A stretch of DNA of 64,000 nt, taken from the NCBI RefSeq assembly GCF_050015995.1, contig NZ_JBNHEP010000296.1:49866-113865 (forward strand), given 5' to 3'. Positions 36,401 to 45,277 of this stretch are shown here, piece after piece (the first letter of the stretch is position 1; every line of letters starts with the position of its first letter). The stretch comes from Trichodesmium sp050015995 (lineage in GTDB: Bacteria > Cyanobacteriota > Cyanobacteriia > Cyanobacteriales > Microcoleaceae). A program made the translations under genes and the position numbers. Below the pieces are notes generated by a model. That model did not search any database. It saw only the letters and a program-made list of their open reading frames with translations, and was not told the origin of the DNA.

Positions 36401-37200
36401 AAATGACAGATTTATTGGCGTTGGTAAATCAAGAGATGAAACTTTAAAAGTAATCTGTTTTAATACCTCTAAATATTTAACCAGAGTAACTGGTGGGTAT
36501 CACCCCTAGTATAAAATCATCCCACCAATTACCAACGCCGATTTATTGATGTTGATTTTTCACAAGTTTACCATCTCGTTTGGGAGATTTTTTTGTCTTT
36601 TTACCAACTCATTTATCCTGAATTATAAAGATTATAGTGACTTTTTAAATAACGAAATTTAACTCCATATTTTGACTCTATCATAGCTCTATGATTTTTC
36701 TGGTTTTACTTCTTTTTGGCTTTTTAACCATTCAATAATACCAATTACCAAAAGTAATGCTCTACTTGGGTAGAAATTCAATTATTAAGTAATTTAGGCA
36801 GCCCGAATAACTTTTTTGATAATTACTAGCTGGTTAATTTCAATTATTCTTATTTTTACTTCTCCACCACTCCCCTACTCCCCTGCTCAATAAAATTATG
36901 AAACTTTCATAAGGTAGATAATTGACAATTTTTTGCTGTTAATTTTAAGCATTCTAAATTCCTAGTAACCAATTTATGACGATCGAATAAAAAATGTTAA
37001 CTTCTTCCAGAAGAAGTTAACAAAGTTATAGTAGTTCTCTTATGAATGAGGTACAGTATTTTTTTCTGTTCCCTAATTACCTTTTCCCGAAAATTCTAAA
37101 TCTGTATCTCAGCAAGAGCGATCGTTCCTAGATCGAGTTATTGATAATTAAAGTTTGAATAGTTATGCTTTAATGTACTTAGAACTATATCATTATCTAT
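36401..37200. other. 800-bp intergenic region
   Basis: No gene is seen. A perfect 12-bp-arm hairpin (GTTAACTTCTTC CA, then its complement) lies at 36996-37021, 180 bp before the TPR gene, and could be an operator or attenuator. Two copies of a taccaacgcc-type motif flank 36415-36540. Confidence 0.5.
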
Positions 37201-37641
37201 ATGGAGATCGAAAATTTTCTGACTTGGTTAATATTTTTTGGATTAATAACTAGCATTGCTATTGGTGCCATGATATATGCTTATCGTGGACAAGGAAGTA
37301 TTTCTGTCCTATTTACAGAACCCATATCAATATCTTCATTAAGACCACCAGAAACAGCAGTAAACTTTCAACAAGGAAGTGAGGCTTTTCAAGTAGGAAA
37401 TTATCAACAAGCTATCAATAAGTTTACTGAAGCTATACAGACTAATTCTAATATTGCTGAAGCTTATCATAATCGAGGTTTGGCTTTTGCTAATCTACGT
37501 CAAGATGATGAAAGTGTAGCAAATTTATTACAGGCAGGAGAATTATATCTCCAAGAGGGAAACCAAGAAGCTATCACTATTGTCAAAAAAAATCTAGAGT
37601 TATTAAAGGCGAGAAAAGAATCTAGGAAAACTGACACTTAA
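37201..37641 (+). CDS. TPR-repeat protein with N-terminal membrane anchor
   Basis: A 146-residue protein. Residues ~6-27 form one membrane span (FLTWLIFFGLITSIAIGAMI); a linker then leads to two TPR units, FQQGSEAFQVGNYQQAINKF and AEAYHNRGLAFANLRQDDES. A third incomplete one follows (AGELYLQEGNQEAITIVKKN). TPRs mediate protein contacts. It is followed after 34 bp by the glutathione transferase gene, so they may share a transcript. No specific partner is indicated. Confidence 0.82.
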   Translation: MEIENFLTWLIFFGLITSIAIGAMIYAYRGQGSISVLFTEPISISSLRPPETAVNFQQGSEAFQVGNYQQAINKFTEAIQTNSNIAEAYHNRGLAFANLRQDDESVANLLQAGELYLQEGNQEAITIVKKNLELLKARKESRKTDT

Positions 37642-37675
37642 TTGATATGATGTGATTATTTTTTAGGGGGTAATA

Positions 37676-38680
37676 ATGGGCTTAGGTATTTTAATTGATG
37701 GTAAGTGGGTCTCTGAACGGGAACAAGAAGATTCTCAAGGTAGATTTATTCGCCCTCAAACCACTTTTCGGAATAAAATTACAGCAGATGGTTCTAGTGA
37801 CTTTAAGGCAGAAGCAGGACGTTATCATCTATACATTTCTTGGGCTTGTCCTTGGGCACATCGAACTGCTATTATGCGGAAACTTAAGGGGTTGGAAGAT
37901 GCTATTGGTTTGTCGGTTGTAGGTGCTGTAATTGACCAAAATAGTTGGGAATTTACTAATGAACCAGGCTCTATTCCTGATACTGTTAATAATAATAGTT
38001 ATCTTTGGCAACTTTATCTTCAGGCAGACTCAAATTATAGTGGTAGGGTGACTGTACCTGTACTTTGGGATAAACAAACAGGTACAATAGTTAATAATGA
38101 ATCTCGTGAAATTATTCGGATGTTTGATACTGAGTTTAATGGCATTACTAAAAATGATGTAAATTTATGTCCTGAAGATTTGTACGATAACATTGAAGAA
38201 ACTATTGATAAGATTTACCAACCTATTAATAATGGTGTTTATCGAGCAGGTTTTGCTAGTTCTCAGTTAGCTTATGAAGAAGGGGTAAAAGATTTATTTG
38301 CAGCTTTAGATTATTGGGAAGATGTCTTGTCAAAACAACGTTATTTGTGTGGCGATCGCTTAACTGAAGCTGATATTTGTTTGTTTACTACTTTGGTTCG
38401 TTTCGATCCGGTTTATTATGTTCATTTCAAGTGTAATTTACGCCATATTTGGGAATATCCAAATCTGGGGAATTATCTGAAAGATATTTATCAACATCCA
38501 GGGGTAAAAGAAACTTGTAATTTTGACCATATTAAACGGCATTATTACATGAGTCATCCTAAGGTTAATCCTACTAAAATTGTGCCAGTTGGGCCAGAGA
38601 TAGATTTAGATTCTCCTCATAACCGCGCATCAATAGACATCTCCGGAAAAGATTCTGAAACTATTACCGCGCCCTTCTAG
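37676..38680 (+). CDS. Xi-class glutathione S-transferase (glutathionyl-hydroquinone reductase)
   Basis: A 334-residue protein of the YqjG/ECM4 family, which reductively removes glutathione from glutathionyl-hydroquinones. The thioredoxin-like half has the active-site Cys58 in ISWACPWAHRTAIMRK. The substrate-binding helical half contains LCGDRLTEADICLFTTLVRF and VYYVHFKCNLRHIWEYPNLG. ATG 37676 has a strong AGGGGG ribosome site. The last ~16 residues (SIDISGKDSETITAPF) and the stop come from an inserted MITE (38634-38704), beyond the normal end near PVGPEIDLDSPHNR. That tail probably does not harm the fold. Confidence 0.92.
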   Translation: MGLGILIDGKWVSEREQEDSQGRFIRPQTTFRNKITADGSSDFKAEAGRYHLYISWACPWAHRTAIMRKLKGLEDAIGLSVVGAVIDQNSWEFTNEPGSIPDTVNNNSYLWQLYLQADSNYSGRVTVPVLWDKQTGTIVNNESREIIRMFDTEFNGITKNDVNLCPEDLYDNIEETIDKIYQPINNGVYRAGFASSQLAYEEGVKDLFAALDYWEDVLSKQRYLCGDRLTEADICLFTTLVRFDPVYYVHFKCNLRHIWEYPNLGNYLKDIYQHPGVKETCNFDHIKRHYYMSHPKVNPTKIVPVGPEIDLDSPHNRASIDISGKDSETITAPF

Positions 38681-38704
38681 AATTGGCATTTTTGGAGAGG
38701 TCTA
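38634..38704. mobile_element. Short MITE of the GACATCTCCGG family (copy 5) forming the GST 3' end
   Basis: TA-bounded 71 bp: TAGACATCTCCGGAAAAGAT to TTTTTGGAGAGGTCTA, inverted termini, internal deletion of the heptamer core. It provides the terminal codons of the glutathione transferase. Confidence 0.72.
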
Positions 38705-38901
38705 ATTTAAGGTAAGGGTTCAGCTATTAATCTCTGAATTCTTACGATCTAAGTGAATAGGAAAGAAGGAAAAAGACAGATGTTAAGATAGAAACTTTGT
38801 ACTCTTTCTTTTTTCCTTAAACAGAGAAATGCTAGAATATTTATTCTACCGCCAGTAGGGGCGATTCGCGAATCGCCCCTACTAAATTTAGGGGTTTGAT
38901 A

Positions 38902-39681
38902 TTATTTGGCTTTCCTCAAACGATAAGCAAAAGTACCAAATATTAATAAACCTATTGCAGAAGTTGCTTCGGGAACTGAGGTCTTAGGTTCGGGTTCAGA
39001 ACCTTCTACTGCCAGTGGAGAAAAATTATCAAATGCAAGTCCAACATTTCTTGTATCTCCCGTATAGTTTACGCGAATAGCATAAATATCTTTTTCTGGG
39101 CGGTCAAAAGACCAAAGCCAAGGAGAACCATCTAAGGCAAAAGTAGTACCAGCAGGACTGACAATAGAATCAATCACAGATAAATCAGATCCTAGTGCTT
39201 GAACTTCCCATTGTTCAGCTCCTATTACTGGATGACCATCAATATCCCAAATTTCAGCCGATGCAGCATTTGTTGGAGAAGTGTAAGAAATTAGAAGAGA
39301 TTCACCTTTGGTTAGTGAGCCAACTCCTCGTAGGAAAAAACTACCTAACCTATTCTCAAAACCAGGAGCAGCTATATCATATACTCCTCCCTTTATTGAT
39401 TCAAAAGCTGGTACAGGATCTGAATAGCCAACCGCCTCCAACCTTGGGAAAAGTCCGGCATCGGGTAAACCATCCAAATTACGGTCAATACCAAAAGTTA
39501 CACCCAAGGATGAAAACTGATTTGTAATTGCCATATTATCTATAGCCACACTTCCATCAGGAAGTTTACCATCTAGAGGTTCAAAGTTAATCAGAGATGC
39601 TGCATTAACTGAATGATTGGGTAATACACACACGGAAGTTGCTACCGCAATACCCATCAATATTTGTTTGATTGTAGTCAT
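38902..39681 (-). CDS. Secreted protein with PEP-CTERM-like C-terminal anchor
   Basis: A 259-residue exported protein. Signal peptide MTTIKQILMGIAVATSVCVL...VNA|ASLINFEP is clear. The middle is a beta-rich domain (NQFSSLGVTFGIDRNLDGLP; GVGSLTKGESLLISYTSPTN). The C-terminus SVPEATSAIGLLIFGTFAYR plus RLRKAK has the order Pro-Glu box, hydrophobic span, basic end of PEP-CTERM sorting signals, with PEA replacing the usual PEP. Such proteins are processed by exosortase and reach the cell surface or matrix. No exosortase gene is visible. Function unknown. Confidence 0.8.
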   Translation of the reverse strand: MTTIKQILMGIAVATSVCVLPNHSVNAASLINFEPLDGKLPDGSVAIDNMAITNQFSSLGVTFGIDRNLDGLPDAGLFPRLEAVGYSDPVPAFESIKGGVYDIAAPGFENRLGSFFLRGVGSLTKGESLLISYTSPTNAASAEIWDIDGHPVIGAEQWEVQALGSDLSVIDSIVSPAGTTFALDGSPWLWSFDRPEKDIYAIRVNYTGDTRNVGLAFDNFSPLAVEGSEPEPKTSVPEATSAIGLLIFGTFAYRLRKAK

Positions 39682-39855
39682 AATTATTCGGTCAAAAACA
39701 CAAAGTTGACATAGAGGGGTTTTATTTTTTCCCTCTATTAATCTCTTTGTCTAAGGTTTTGACTTCTATGCAACCAATAGAAAAAATTCCTGTTAATTAA
39801 CACACCCTAATCAATTTTCTAAATTCTAAATTCTAAATTCTGAATTCTAAATCCC

Positions 39856-40722
39856 CTATTCCTGAGTACAAGCATCATAAAGCATTTGACTATTTTCACT
39901 TAAGTCATCCACCAACCATTTTCTTTGAATTCTTTGAGCTTTTTTATTGTTAGCAAGAAAGTCATTAACATACCTTTGCCAACTAGAATTTTCTTCTCCT
40001 CCAGGAAGTATGAACCCATAACCCGCACAAAATGGACGACCATTTTCCTGATTGATAGTAATAAAAGTGTAATCTTTTTCCATATCAAAGTTCATTGTCT
40101 CCGCTATACCTAACAACAGAGTTCCATCACTAGCAAAACCACTAATTTCACCATCCAACAAAGCTTTAACACCTTGCTGTTCAGTTAAAAATTTATTCTC
40201 AATTTGTTCTTCAGGATAAGTGCTTTTTAGATCCATTTCAGTGCTAGTATTCCTAATTACGCCAACCATAGCATTACCTGCATTCACATCTTCTTCTTTC
40301 CTACCTCTTTGAGCTAAAACTTGTGTTGCTGTGATAAAAAAAGGCGCAGAAAAATTCACACCATATTTTTCTTCACGTTCAGCACTAATAGTATTAGGAC
40401 CACATTCTAAATCTACCCTACCACTTGTTACCATATCCCAACGACTTTGGACAGTTGATGTCACAAACCTTACCCTGATAGGATCGAGTTGATTGGCGCT
40501 GAGACGTTCAGCTAAAGCATAAGCAATATCTCTACAATATCCTGTCCGTTTTCCGTCCTCGTTCCTGGAGCCAAACCAATAGGCATCTTCTCTAATTCCT
40601 ACGAAGATCAACTCTCTTCTAATGATAGTTTCCTCTGTTTGTGCGTGACTTATTTTTGCCGGGAAAATAGTCCCCAGGAATGCTAGGGATGAAGCAATAA
40701 TAATTTTCAGTTTCTTGTTCAT
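39856..40722 (-). CDS. Periplasmic solute-binding protein, SBP_bac_3 family
   Basis: About 288 residues from ATG 40722 (MNKKLKIIIASSLAFLGTIF, then PAKISHAQ, a cleavable signal peptide). The longer start at 40770 would run into the upstream porin and is rejected. The body reads ELIFVGIREDAYWFGSRNED, GYCRDIAYALAERLSA, VDLECGPNTISAEREEKYGV, the pattern of amino-acid-type family 3 binding proteins. No permease or ATPase genes are adjacent, so it is an orphan component or signalling protein. It begins 12 bp after the first porin gene's end, so it is likely cotranscribed with the porin. Confidence 0.85.
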   Translation of the reverse strand: MNKKLKIIIASSLAFLGTIFPAKISHAQTEETIIRRELIFVGIREDAYWFGSRNEDGKRTGYCRDIAYALAERLSANQLDPIRVRFVTSTVQSRWDMVTSGRVDLECGPNTISAEREEKYGVNFSAPFFITATQVLAQRGRKEEDVNAGNAMVGVIRNTSTEMDLKSTYPEEQIENKFLTEQQGVKALLDGEISGFASDGTLLLGIAETMNFDMEKDYTFITINQENGRPFCAGYGFILPGGEENSSWQRYVNDFLANNKKAQRIQRKWLVDDLSENSQMLYDACTQE

Positions 40723-40733
40723 ATATTTTAAAA

Positions 40734-42491
40734 TTAAAATCTCAAAGTGCTTCGAGTCACAAATACCCAAATAGAGTCATTTCTCTCGTCATGTTCCGGT
40801 TTAGTTTCAACAAAAAAACCAGACGTTACATCTATATTATTAGAAATTCGATAATTGTAGAAAAGTTGAAGTTGTATAGAAGTGTCTGGGTCATCTTCAC
40901 CATTGTCAATATCAGTCAATTTTGGCTGTTGACCAACCGAAAAACCTAAACTTCCATTTTTAAACACTAAGTCATCTATAGCTACCGTCACTGCCCAATT
41001 CCAAATATCCGCTTCATCTCCTTCACGATCGCCTGCTTCTGCTTCAGCATTGCTATAACCAACCCAACCTGAAATAGTAAACGGCGCCCAGCGATAGCTA
41101 GTTTGGAATCCAAAATGGTCTGCTGAAGTTGCCACTCTGCCAAAAGGTCGTCGAGCATTGCGACTCCCTGTAGAACCTGTTACATTAACTAAATCTGCCG
41201 TATAATATGCTCTGACATAAGCAAAAGAAAAATCAAAATATAGGTTTGGTGAGATTGTTAACTGAGCGTAAGTGCTATTGGTACCGTTAAAAAGTCCACC
41301 ACCTTCTCTGGGATTGTTCACTGTTCTACTACTCGCAAGATAAGCTACATCCAACCTAAAATTCGGGTTAATTTGATAACTATAACCCAAACCAGCACTC
41401 CCTACTTGCCTGTATATGGTGGGGTTGTAAACTGGAAATCGAGCGAGAGTACCTGTGGTACCACTAATTAGTTTAGGATTAAGAGAAGGAGTCATCAAAT
41501 CGAAGTTTAGTCCAGTAGGTCCTATATAAATACTCATTTCATTGTTGAGGGGAAAAATATAGTATGCTTGTGTTAGTCGCGCTACATCTTTCCGTGAAGA
41601 GTCTAAATTTACACTAAAGGGTATAGGAGTACCTGTATTTATTCCTACTTGGTCTCCAGCTCTTAGAGCAGTTCTGAGGAAGTCTCTGCCTGTAAAACTT
41701 GTATCAAAGTTGAGAGCGAATCTATACCCAAAGGCTGTTTGGGTATCAGCGGCACTCAAGATAGTATCTTCTCCACCATCATCACCAAAGGCGTCAGACA
41801 GAATCATGTTTACTCTGCCTTTGAGCAAAGTTGTGGTAGAAAACTGATTAGCTTCCAGAATGTCTGTCCTAGTTTCCAAGGCATTGAGGCGGGACTTAAG
41901 ATCGGCTATTTCTATGGCAAAATCTGCTTGTAATCGTTGGCTTTTTGCTAAGTCTTCTTGGGAAATATAGCCCTCATCGAATTCTTCTATCAGACTTTGA
42001 ATAACTTGTAAACATTCGTTCAGATTTGCTGCAAATTCATATCGACTGATGGCTCTATTGCCACTAAATGTAGCATTTGGGGAGGCTAATAGACAACCAT
42101 AACGTTCTGCTAATCCTTGGAGGGCACTGTAGGCCCAATCTGTAGGGAGAACGTCACTCAGTTGATTGACAGAGTTAACTCTTTCTAATGGGGGAGATAT
42201 TTCGGAAGGTTGGTTGAGTTGATTATATTGTTCTATTTGTCCTAAAGTATCGTTAGTTTGCTCCTTGAGTGTGGTTGTGGTTTCCTGGTTCGAGTTGGCA
42301 AGTGGTTGAGATTTGGGCGGAGGTTGGTTGAGTGAGTTGTACTCCTGTATTTTTTCTAAAATCTGGGCAGTTTGGTCAATAGTTTTATTTGATAGTTGCT
42401 TTTGAGCTTTACTGCTGGGAACAATAGATAAAACAAATCCTATTCCTAGAACTAAGGGAAGAATTACAACATCATAAAGTTTACGTCCCAT
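40734..42491 (-). CDS. SLH-domain porin (SomA/SomB-like, iron-uptake-porin type), copy 1
   Basis: A 585-residue outer-membrane protein. Signal peptide region MGRKLYDVVILPLVLGIGFV...SKAQ, a Gln/Asn-rich linker (EYNSLNQPPPKSQPL), one S-layer homology domain (LPTDWAYSALQGLAERYGCL; AISRYEFAANLNECLQVI), a coiled coil (FAIEIADLKSRLNALETRTD) and an OprB-like beta-barrel ending in TRSTLRF. Residues from the linker to STTTLLKG are nearly identical to copies 2 and 3, at the DNA level as well. The barrels differ. These porins are the main outer-membrane channels of cyanobacteria and admit ions, including iron. The C-terminal Phe fits outer-membrane insertion. Confidence 0.93.
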   Translation of the reverse strand: MGRKLYDVVILPLVLGIGFVLSIVPSSKAQKQLSNKTIDQTAQILEKIQEYNSLNQPPPKSQPLANSNQETTTTLKEQTNDTLGQIEQYNQLNQPSEISPPLERVNSVNQLSDVLPTDWAYSALQGLAERYGCLLASPNATFSGNRAISRYEFAANLNECLQVIQSLIEEFDEGYISQEDLAKSQRLQADFAIEIADLKSRLNALETRTDILEANQFSTTTLLKGRVNMILSDAFGDDGGEDTILSAADTQTAFGYRFALNFDTSFTGRDFLRTALRAGDQVGINTGTPIPFSVNLDSSRKDVARLTQAYYIFPLNNEMSIYIGPTGLNFDLMTPSLNPKLISGTTGTLARFPVYNPTIYRQVGSAGLGYSYQINPNFRLDVAYLASSRTVNNPREGGGLFNGTNSTYAQLTISPNLYFDFSFAYVRAYYTADLVNVTGSTGSRNARRPFGRVATSADHFGFQTSYRWAPFTISGWVGYSNAEAEAGDREGDEADIWNWAVTVAIDDLVFKNGSLGFSVGQQPKLTDIDNGEDDPDTSIQLQLFYNYRISNNIDVTSGFFVETKPEHDERNDSIWVFVTRSTLRF

Positions 42492-42711
42492 ATTTTTAAT
42501 TTGATAATTTTATTGATGCTAAAAAAGGCATTACGATTCTAATACGCAAATGACGCTATTAAAAATTTTTGGTTGTCCTGTATAGTAATGGTGAAGATAT
42601 ATATTTTTTAATTTCTTTCCACACCTCCCAAACTCCCCACACCTCCCACACCTCCCAAACTCCCTACACTCTCTCTACCATTACTATGCACCACTACCAA
42701 ATTTTTTTTTA

Positions 42712-43095
42712 ATGATTATTTCCTCTGGCGTGTTAGACTTAAAAGTACATTTGGTATCTGTGACTAAATATAGGAAAAGTGTATTTACAGCAGAAGGATT
42801 AAAATTAATCAAGGATTCGTTTGAAACTGTAGCTAAGAAGATGAACTTCAAGATATTAGAGTTTAATGGGGAAGCCAATCATGTTCATGCAGCTATTGAA
42901 TACCCACCCAAATTGTCTATATCTCAAATAGTTAATCATCTTAAAAGTGTTTCCAGTAGATTATATGGAGCAGCAGGATATCAGAAGCCTCACAAAACCG
43001 CGCTTTGGAGTCCTTCATATTTTGTGGCTTCAGTTGGAGGCGCAGCACTTGAAACTCTGAAAAAGTTCATTCAAGGAGGAAAGTCCCCCTTTTAG
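42712..43095 (+). pseudogene. IS200/IS605 Y1 transposase remnant
   Basis: The 127-codon frame contains LKVHLVSVTKYRKSVFTAEG, the HUH motif in GEANHVHAAIEYPPKLSISQ, LKSVSSRLYGAAGYQKPHKT and LWSPSYFVASVGGAALETLK. The helix that should carry the catalytic Tyr (KxYIxxQ) reads KKFIQGGKSPF: Phe replaces Tyr, and the frame ends early in a hairpin CCCCTTTTAGGGGG. The N-terminus is also atypical. It is therefore probably inactive. It lies between porin copies 1 and 2. Confidence 0.75.
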
Positions 43096-43187
43096 GGGGA
43101 GGCTTTAAACCCAATTTACTGGTAAAAATACTAGCCATGAAATAATCAGAATATATAGTTTCTTGTTCATAATTGTTAGTTTTAACA

Positions 43188-44957
43188 TTAGAATCTCCAA
43201 GTAGCTCGAGTTACAAATACTGTAATTGGGTCATTTCGGTCGTCATGCTCTGGTTCAGTTTCAACAAAAAAACCGGATGTTATATCTATATTATTTGAAA
43301 TTCTATAATTGTAGAAAATTTGAAATTGTATAGAAGTATCTGGATCATCTTCTCCACCATCAATATCTGTTACTTTTGGTTGCTGACCAACGGAAAGACC
43401 TAACATTCCATTTTCAAATACTAAGTCATCTATAGCTACTGTCACTGCCCAATGCCAAATATCTGCTTCATCCCCTTCGCGATCGCCTGCTTCAGCTTCA
43501 GCATTACTATAACCAACCCAACCAGAAATAGTAAACGGTGCCCAGCGATAGCTAGTTTGGAATCCAAAATGGTCTGCTGAAGTTGCTACTCTGCCAAAAG
43601 GTCGTTGAGCATTTCTACTACCTGTAAAGCCTGATACATTAACTAAATCTGCTGTATAATATGATCTTACATAAGCAAAAGAAAAATCAAAATTTAGGTT
43701 TGGTGAGACTGTTAACTGAGCATAAGCACTATTTGTACCGTTAAAAATTCCACCACCCTCTCTTGGATCGTTTACTCTTCCTGTACCACCACCAGGACCC
43801 CCTCCGAGATAAGCAATATCTAACCTAAAATTTTCGTTAATTTGATAACTATAACCCAAACCAGCGCCTCCTACTTGAATGTAGATGGTGGGGTTATAAG
43901 CTGGATACAAGGCAAGACTTCCTGTATTACCACTAATTAGTCTAGGATTAAGTGCAGGAGCCATCAAATCAAAGTCAAGTCCAGCAGCTCCAATATAAAG
44001 ACTCATTTTCGTGTTGAGAGGAAAAATATAGTATACTTCTGTGAGTCGTGCTACGTCGTCAGGTGGAGAACCTGCGTTTAAGAAAGTATGAGCTGTCTCT
44101 GTATTCAATCCTGGTAAATCTCCTACTCTTAACCTAGTTCTCAGGAAGTCTAGACCTGTAAAACTGGTATCGAAGTTCAATGTTACGGCATGGCCAAAAG
44201 CTGTCTGGACGTCATCAGCACTTACTGTAGCACCGTCTTCACCATCATTACCGAAAGCGTCATACAGGGCCATAGTGACTTGCCCTTTTAGCAAAGTTGT
44301 GGTAGAAAACTGATTAGCTTCTAGAATGTCTGTCCTTGTTTCCAAGGCATTGAGGCGGGACTTAAGGTCGGCTATTTCTATGGCAAAATCTTCTTGTAAT
44401 CGTTGGCTTTTTGCTAAGTCTTCTTGGGAAATATAACCTTCATCGAATTCTTCTATCAAACTTTGAATAACTTGTAAACATTCGTTCAGATTTGCTGCAA
44501 ATTCATATCGACTGATGGCTCTATTGCCACTAAATGTAGCATTTGGGGAGGCTAATAGACAACCATAACGTTCTGCTAATCCTTGGAGGGCACTGTAGGC
44601 CCAATCTGTAGGGAGAACGTCACTCAGTTGATTGACAGAGTTAACTCTTTCTAATGGGGGAGATATTTCGGAAGGTTGGTTGAGTTGATTATATTGTTCT
44701 ATTTGTCCTAAAGTATCGTTAGTTTGCTCCTTGAGTGTGGTTGTGGTTTCCTGGTTCGAGTTGGCAAGTGGTTGAGATTTGGGCGGAGGTTGGTTGAGTG
44801 AGTTGTACTCCTCTATTTTTTCTAAAATTTGGGCAGTTTGGTCAATATCTTTTTTTGCATGTTGCTTCTGAGCTTTACTGCTGGGAGCAATAGATAAAAC
44901 AAATCCCATTCCTAGAACTAAGGGAAAAATTACAACATCATAAAGTTTACGTCCCAT
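43188..44957 (-). CDS. SLH-domain porin, copy 2
   Basis: A 589-residue paralogue of copy 1 with the same order: signal peptide (MGRKLYDVVIFPLVLGMGFV), linker, one SLH domain, coiled coil and barrel ending FVTRATWRF. The N-terminal shared block differs by only one residue from copy 1 (RLQEDF for RLQADF), whereas the barrel has a different first third (VTMALYDAFGNDGEDGATVS) and a Gly-rich loop GGGPGGGTGRVNDPREGG not found in copy 1. The 60 bp upstream of the start are also identical to those of copy 1, so the promoters are duplicated. Confidence 0.93.
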   Translation of the reverse strand: MGRKLYDVVIFPLVLGMGFVLSIAPSSKAQKQHAKKDIDQTAQILEKIEEYNSLNQPPPKSQPLANSNQETTTTLKEQTNDTLGQIEQYNQLNQPSEISPPLERVNSVNQLSDVLPTDWAYSALQGLAERYGCLLASPNATFSGNRAISRYEFAANLNECLQVIQSLIEEFDEGYISQEDLAKSQRLQEDFAIEIADLKSRLNALETRTDILEANQFSTTTLLKGQVTMALYDAFGNDGEDGATVSADDVQTAFGHAVTLNFDTSFTGLDFLRTRLRVGDLPGLNTETAHTFLNAGSPPDDVARLTEVYYIFPLNTKMSLYIGAAGLDFDLMAPALNPRLISGNTGSLALYPAYNPTIYIQVGGAGLGYSYQINENFRLDIAYLGGGPGGGTGRVNDPREGGGIFNGTNSAYAQLTVSPNLNFDFSFAYVRSYYTADLVNVSGFTGSRNAQRPFGRVATSADHFGFQTSYRWAPFTISGWVGYSNAEAEAGDREGDEADIWHWAVTVAIDDLVFENGMLGLSVGQQPKVTDIDGGEDDPDTSIQFQIFYNYRISNNIDITSGFFVETEPEHDDRNDPITVFVTRATWRF

Positions 44958-45042
44958 ATTTTTAATTTGATAATTTTATTGATGCTAAAAAAGGCATTAC
45001 GATTCTAATACGCAAATGACGCTATTAAAACTTTTCTTCTAA

Positions 45043-45153
45043 TAGACATCTCCAAAAATGAAAAATAAAATCAATTCTTATCCATAAATTATCAATTACT
45101 CCCCCCTGTTCCCTGTTAAGTGTTCCCTGTTCCCTCTTTTCTGGAGATGTCTA
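45043..45153. mobile_element. MITE of the GACATCTCC family (copy 6), inverted orientation
   Basis: TA-bounded: TAGACATCTCCAAAAATGAA to TTTTCTGGAGATGTCTA, with the GTTCCCTGTTCCC core in reverse. It lies between porins 2 and 3. A (CTCCTGA)n tract follows at 45211-45244. Confidence 0.75.
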
Positions 45154-45208
45154 ATGTTCTATTGAATACGAATTGAAAAATTCATGCTCCATAATCCTTT
45201 ATTTCTTA

Positions 45209-45244
<36 letters not shown>

Positions 45245-45277
45245 CAGCGACTTGTTCATTTTTGCTAGTTTTAATTT

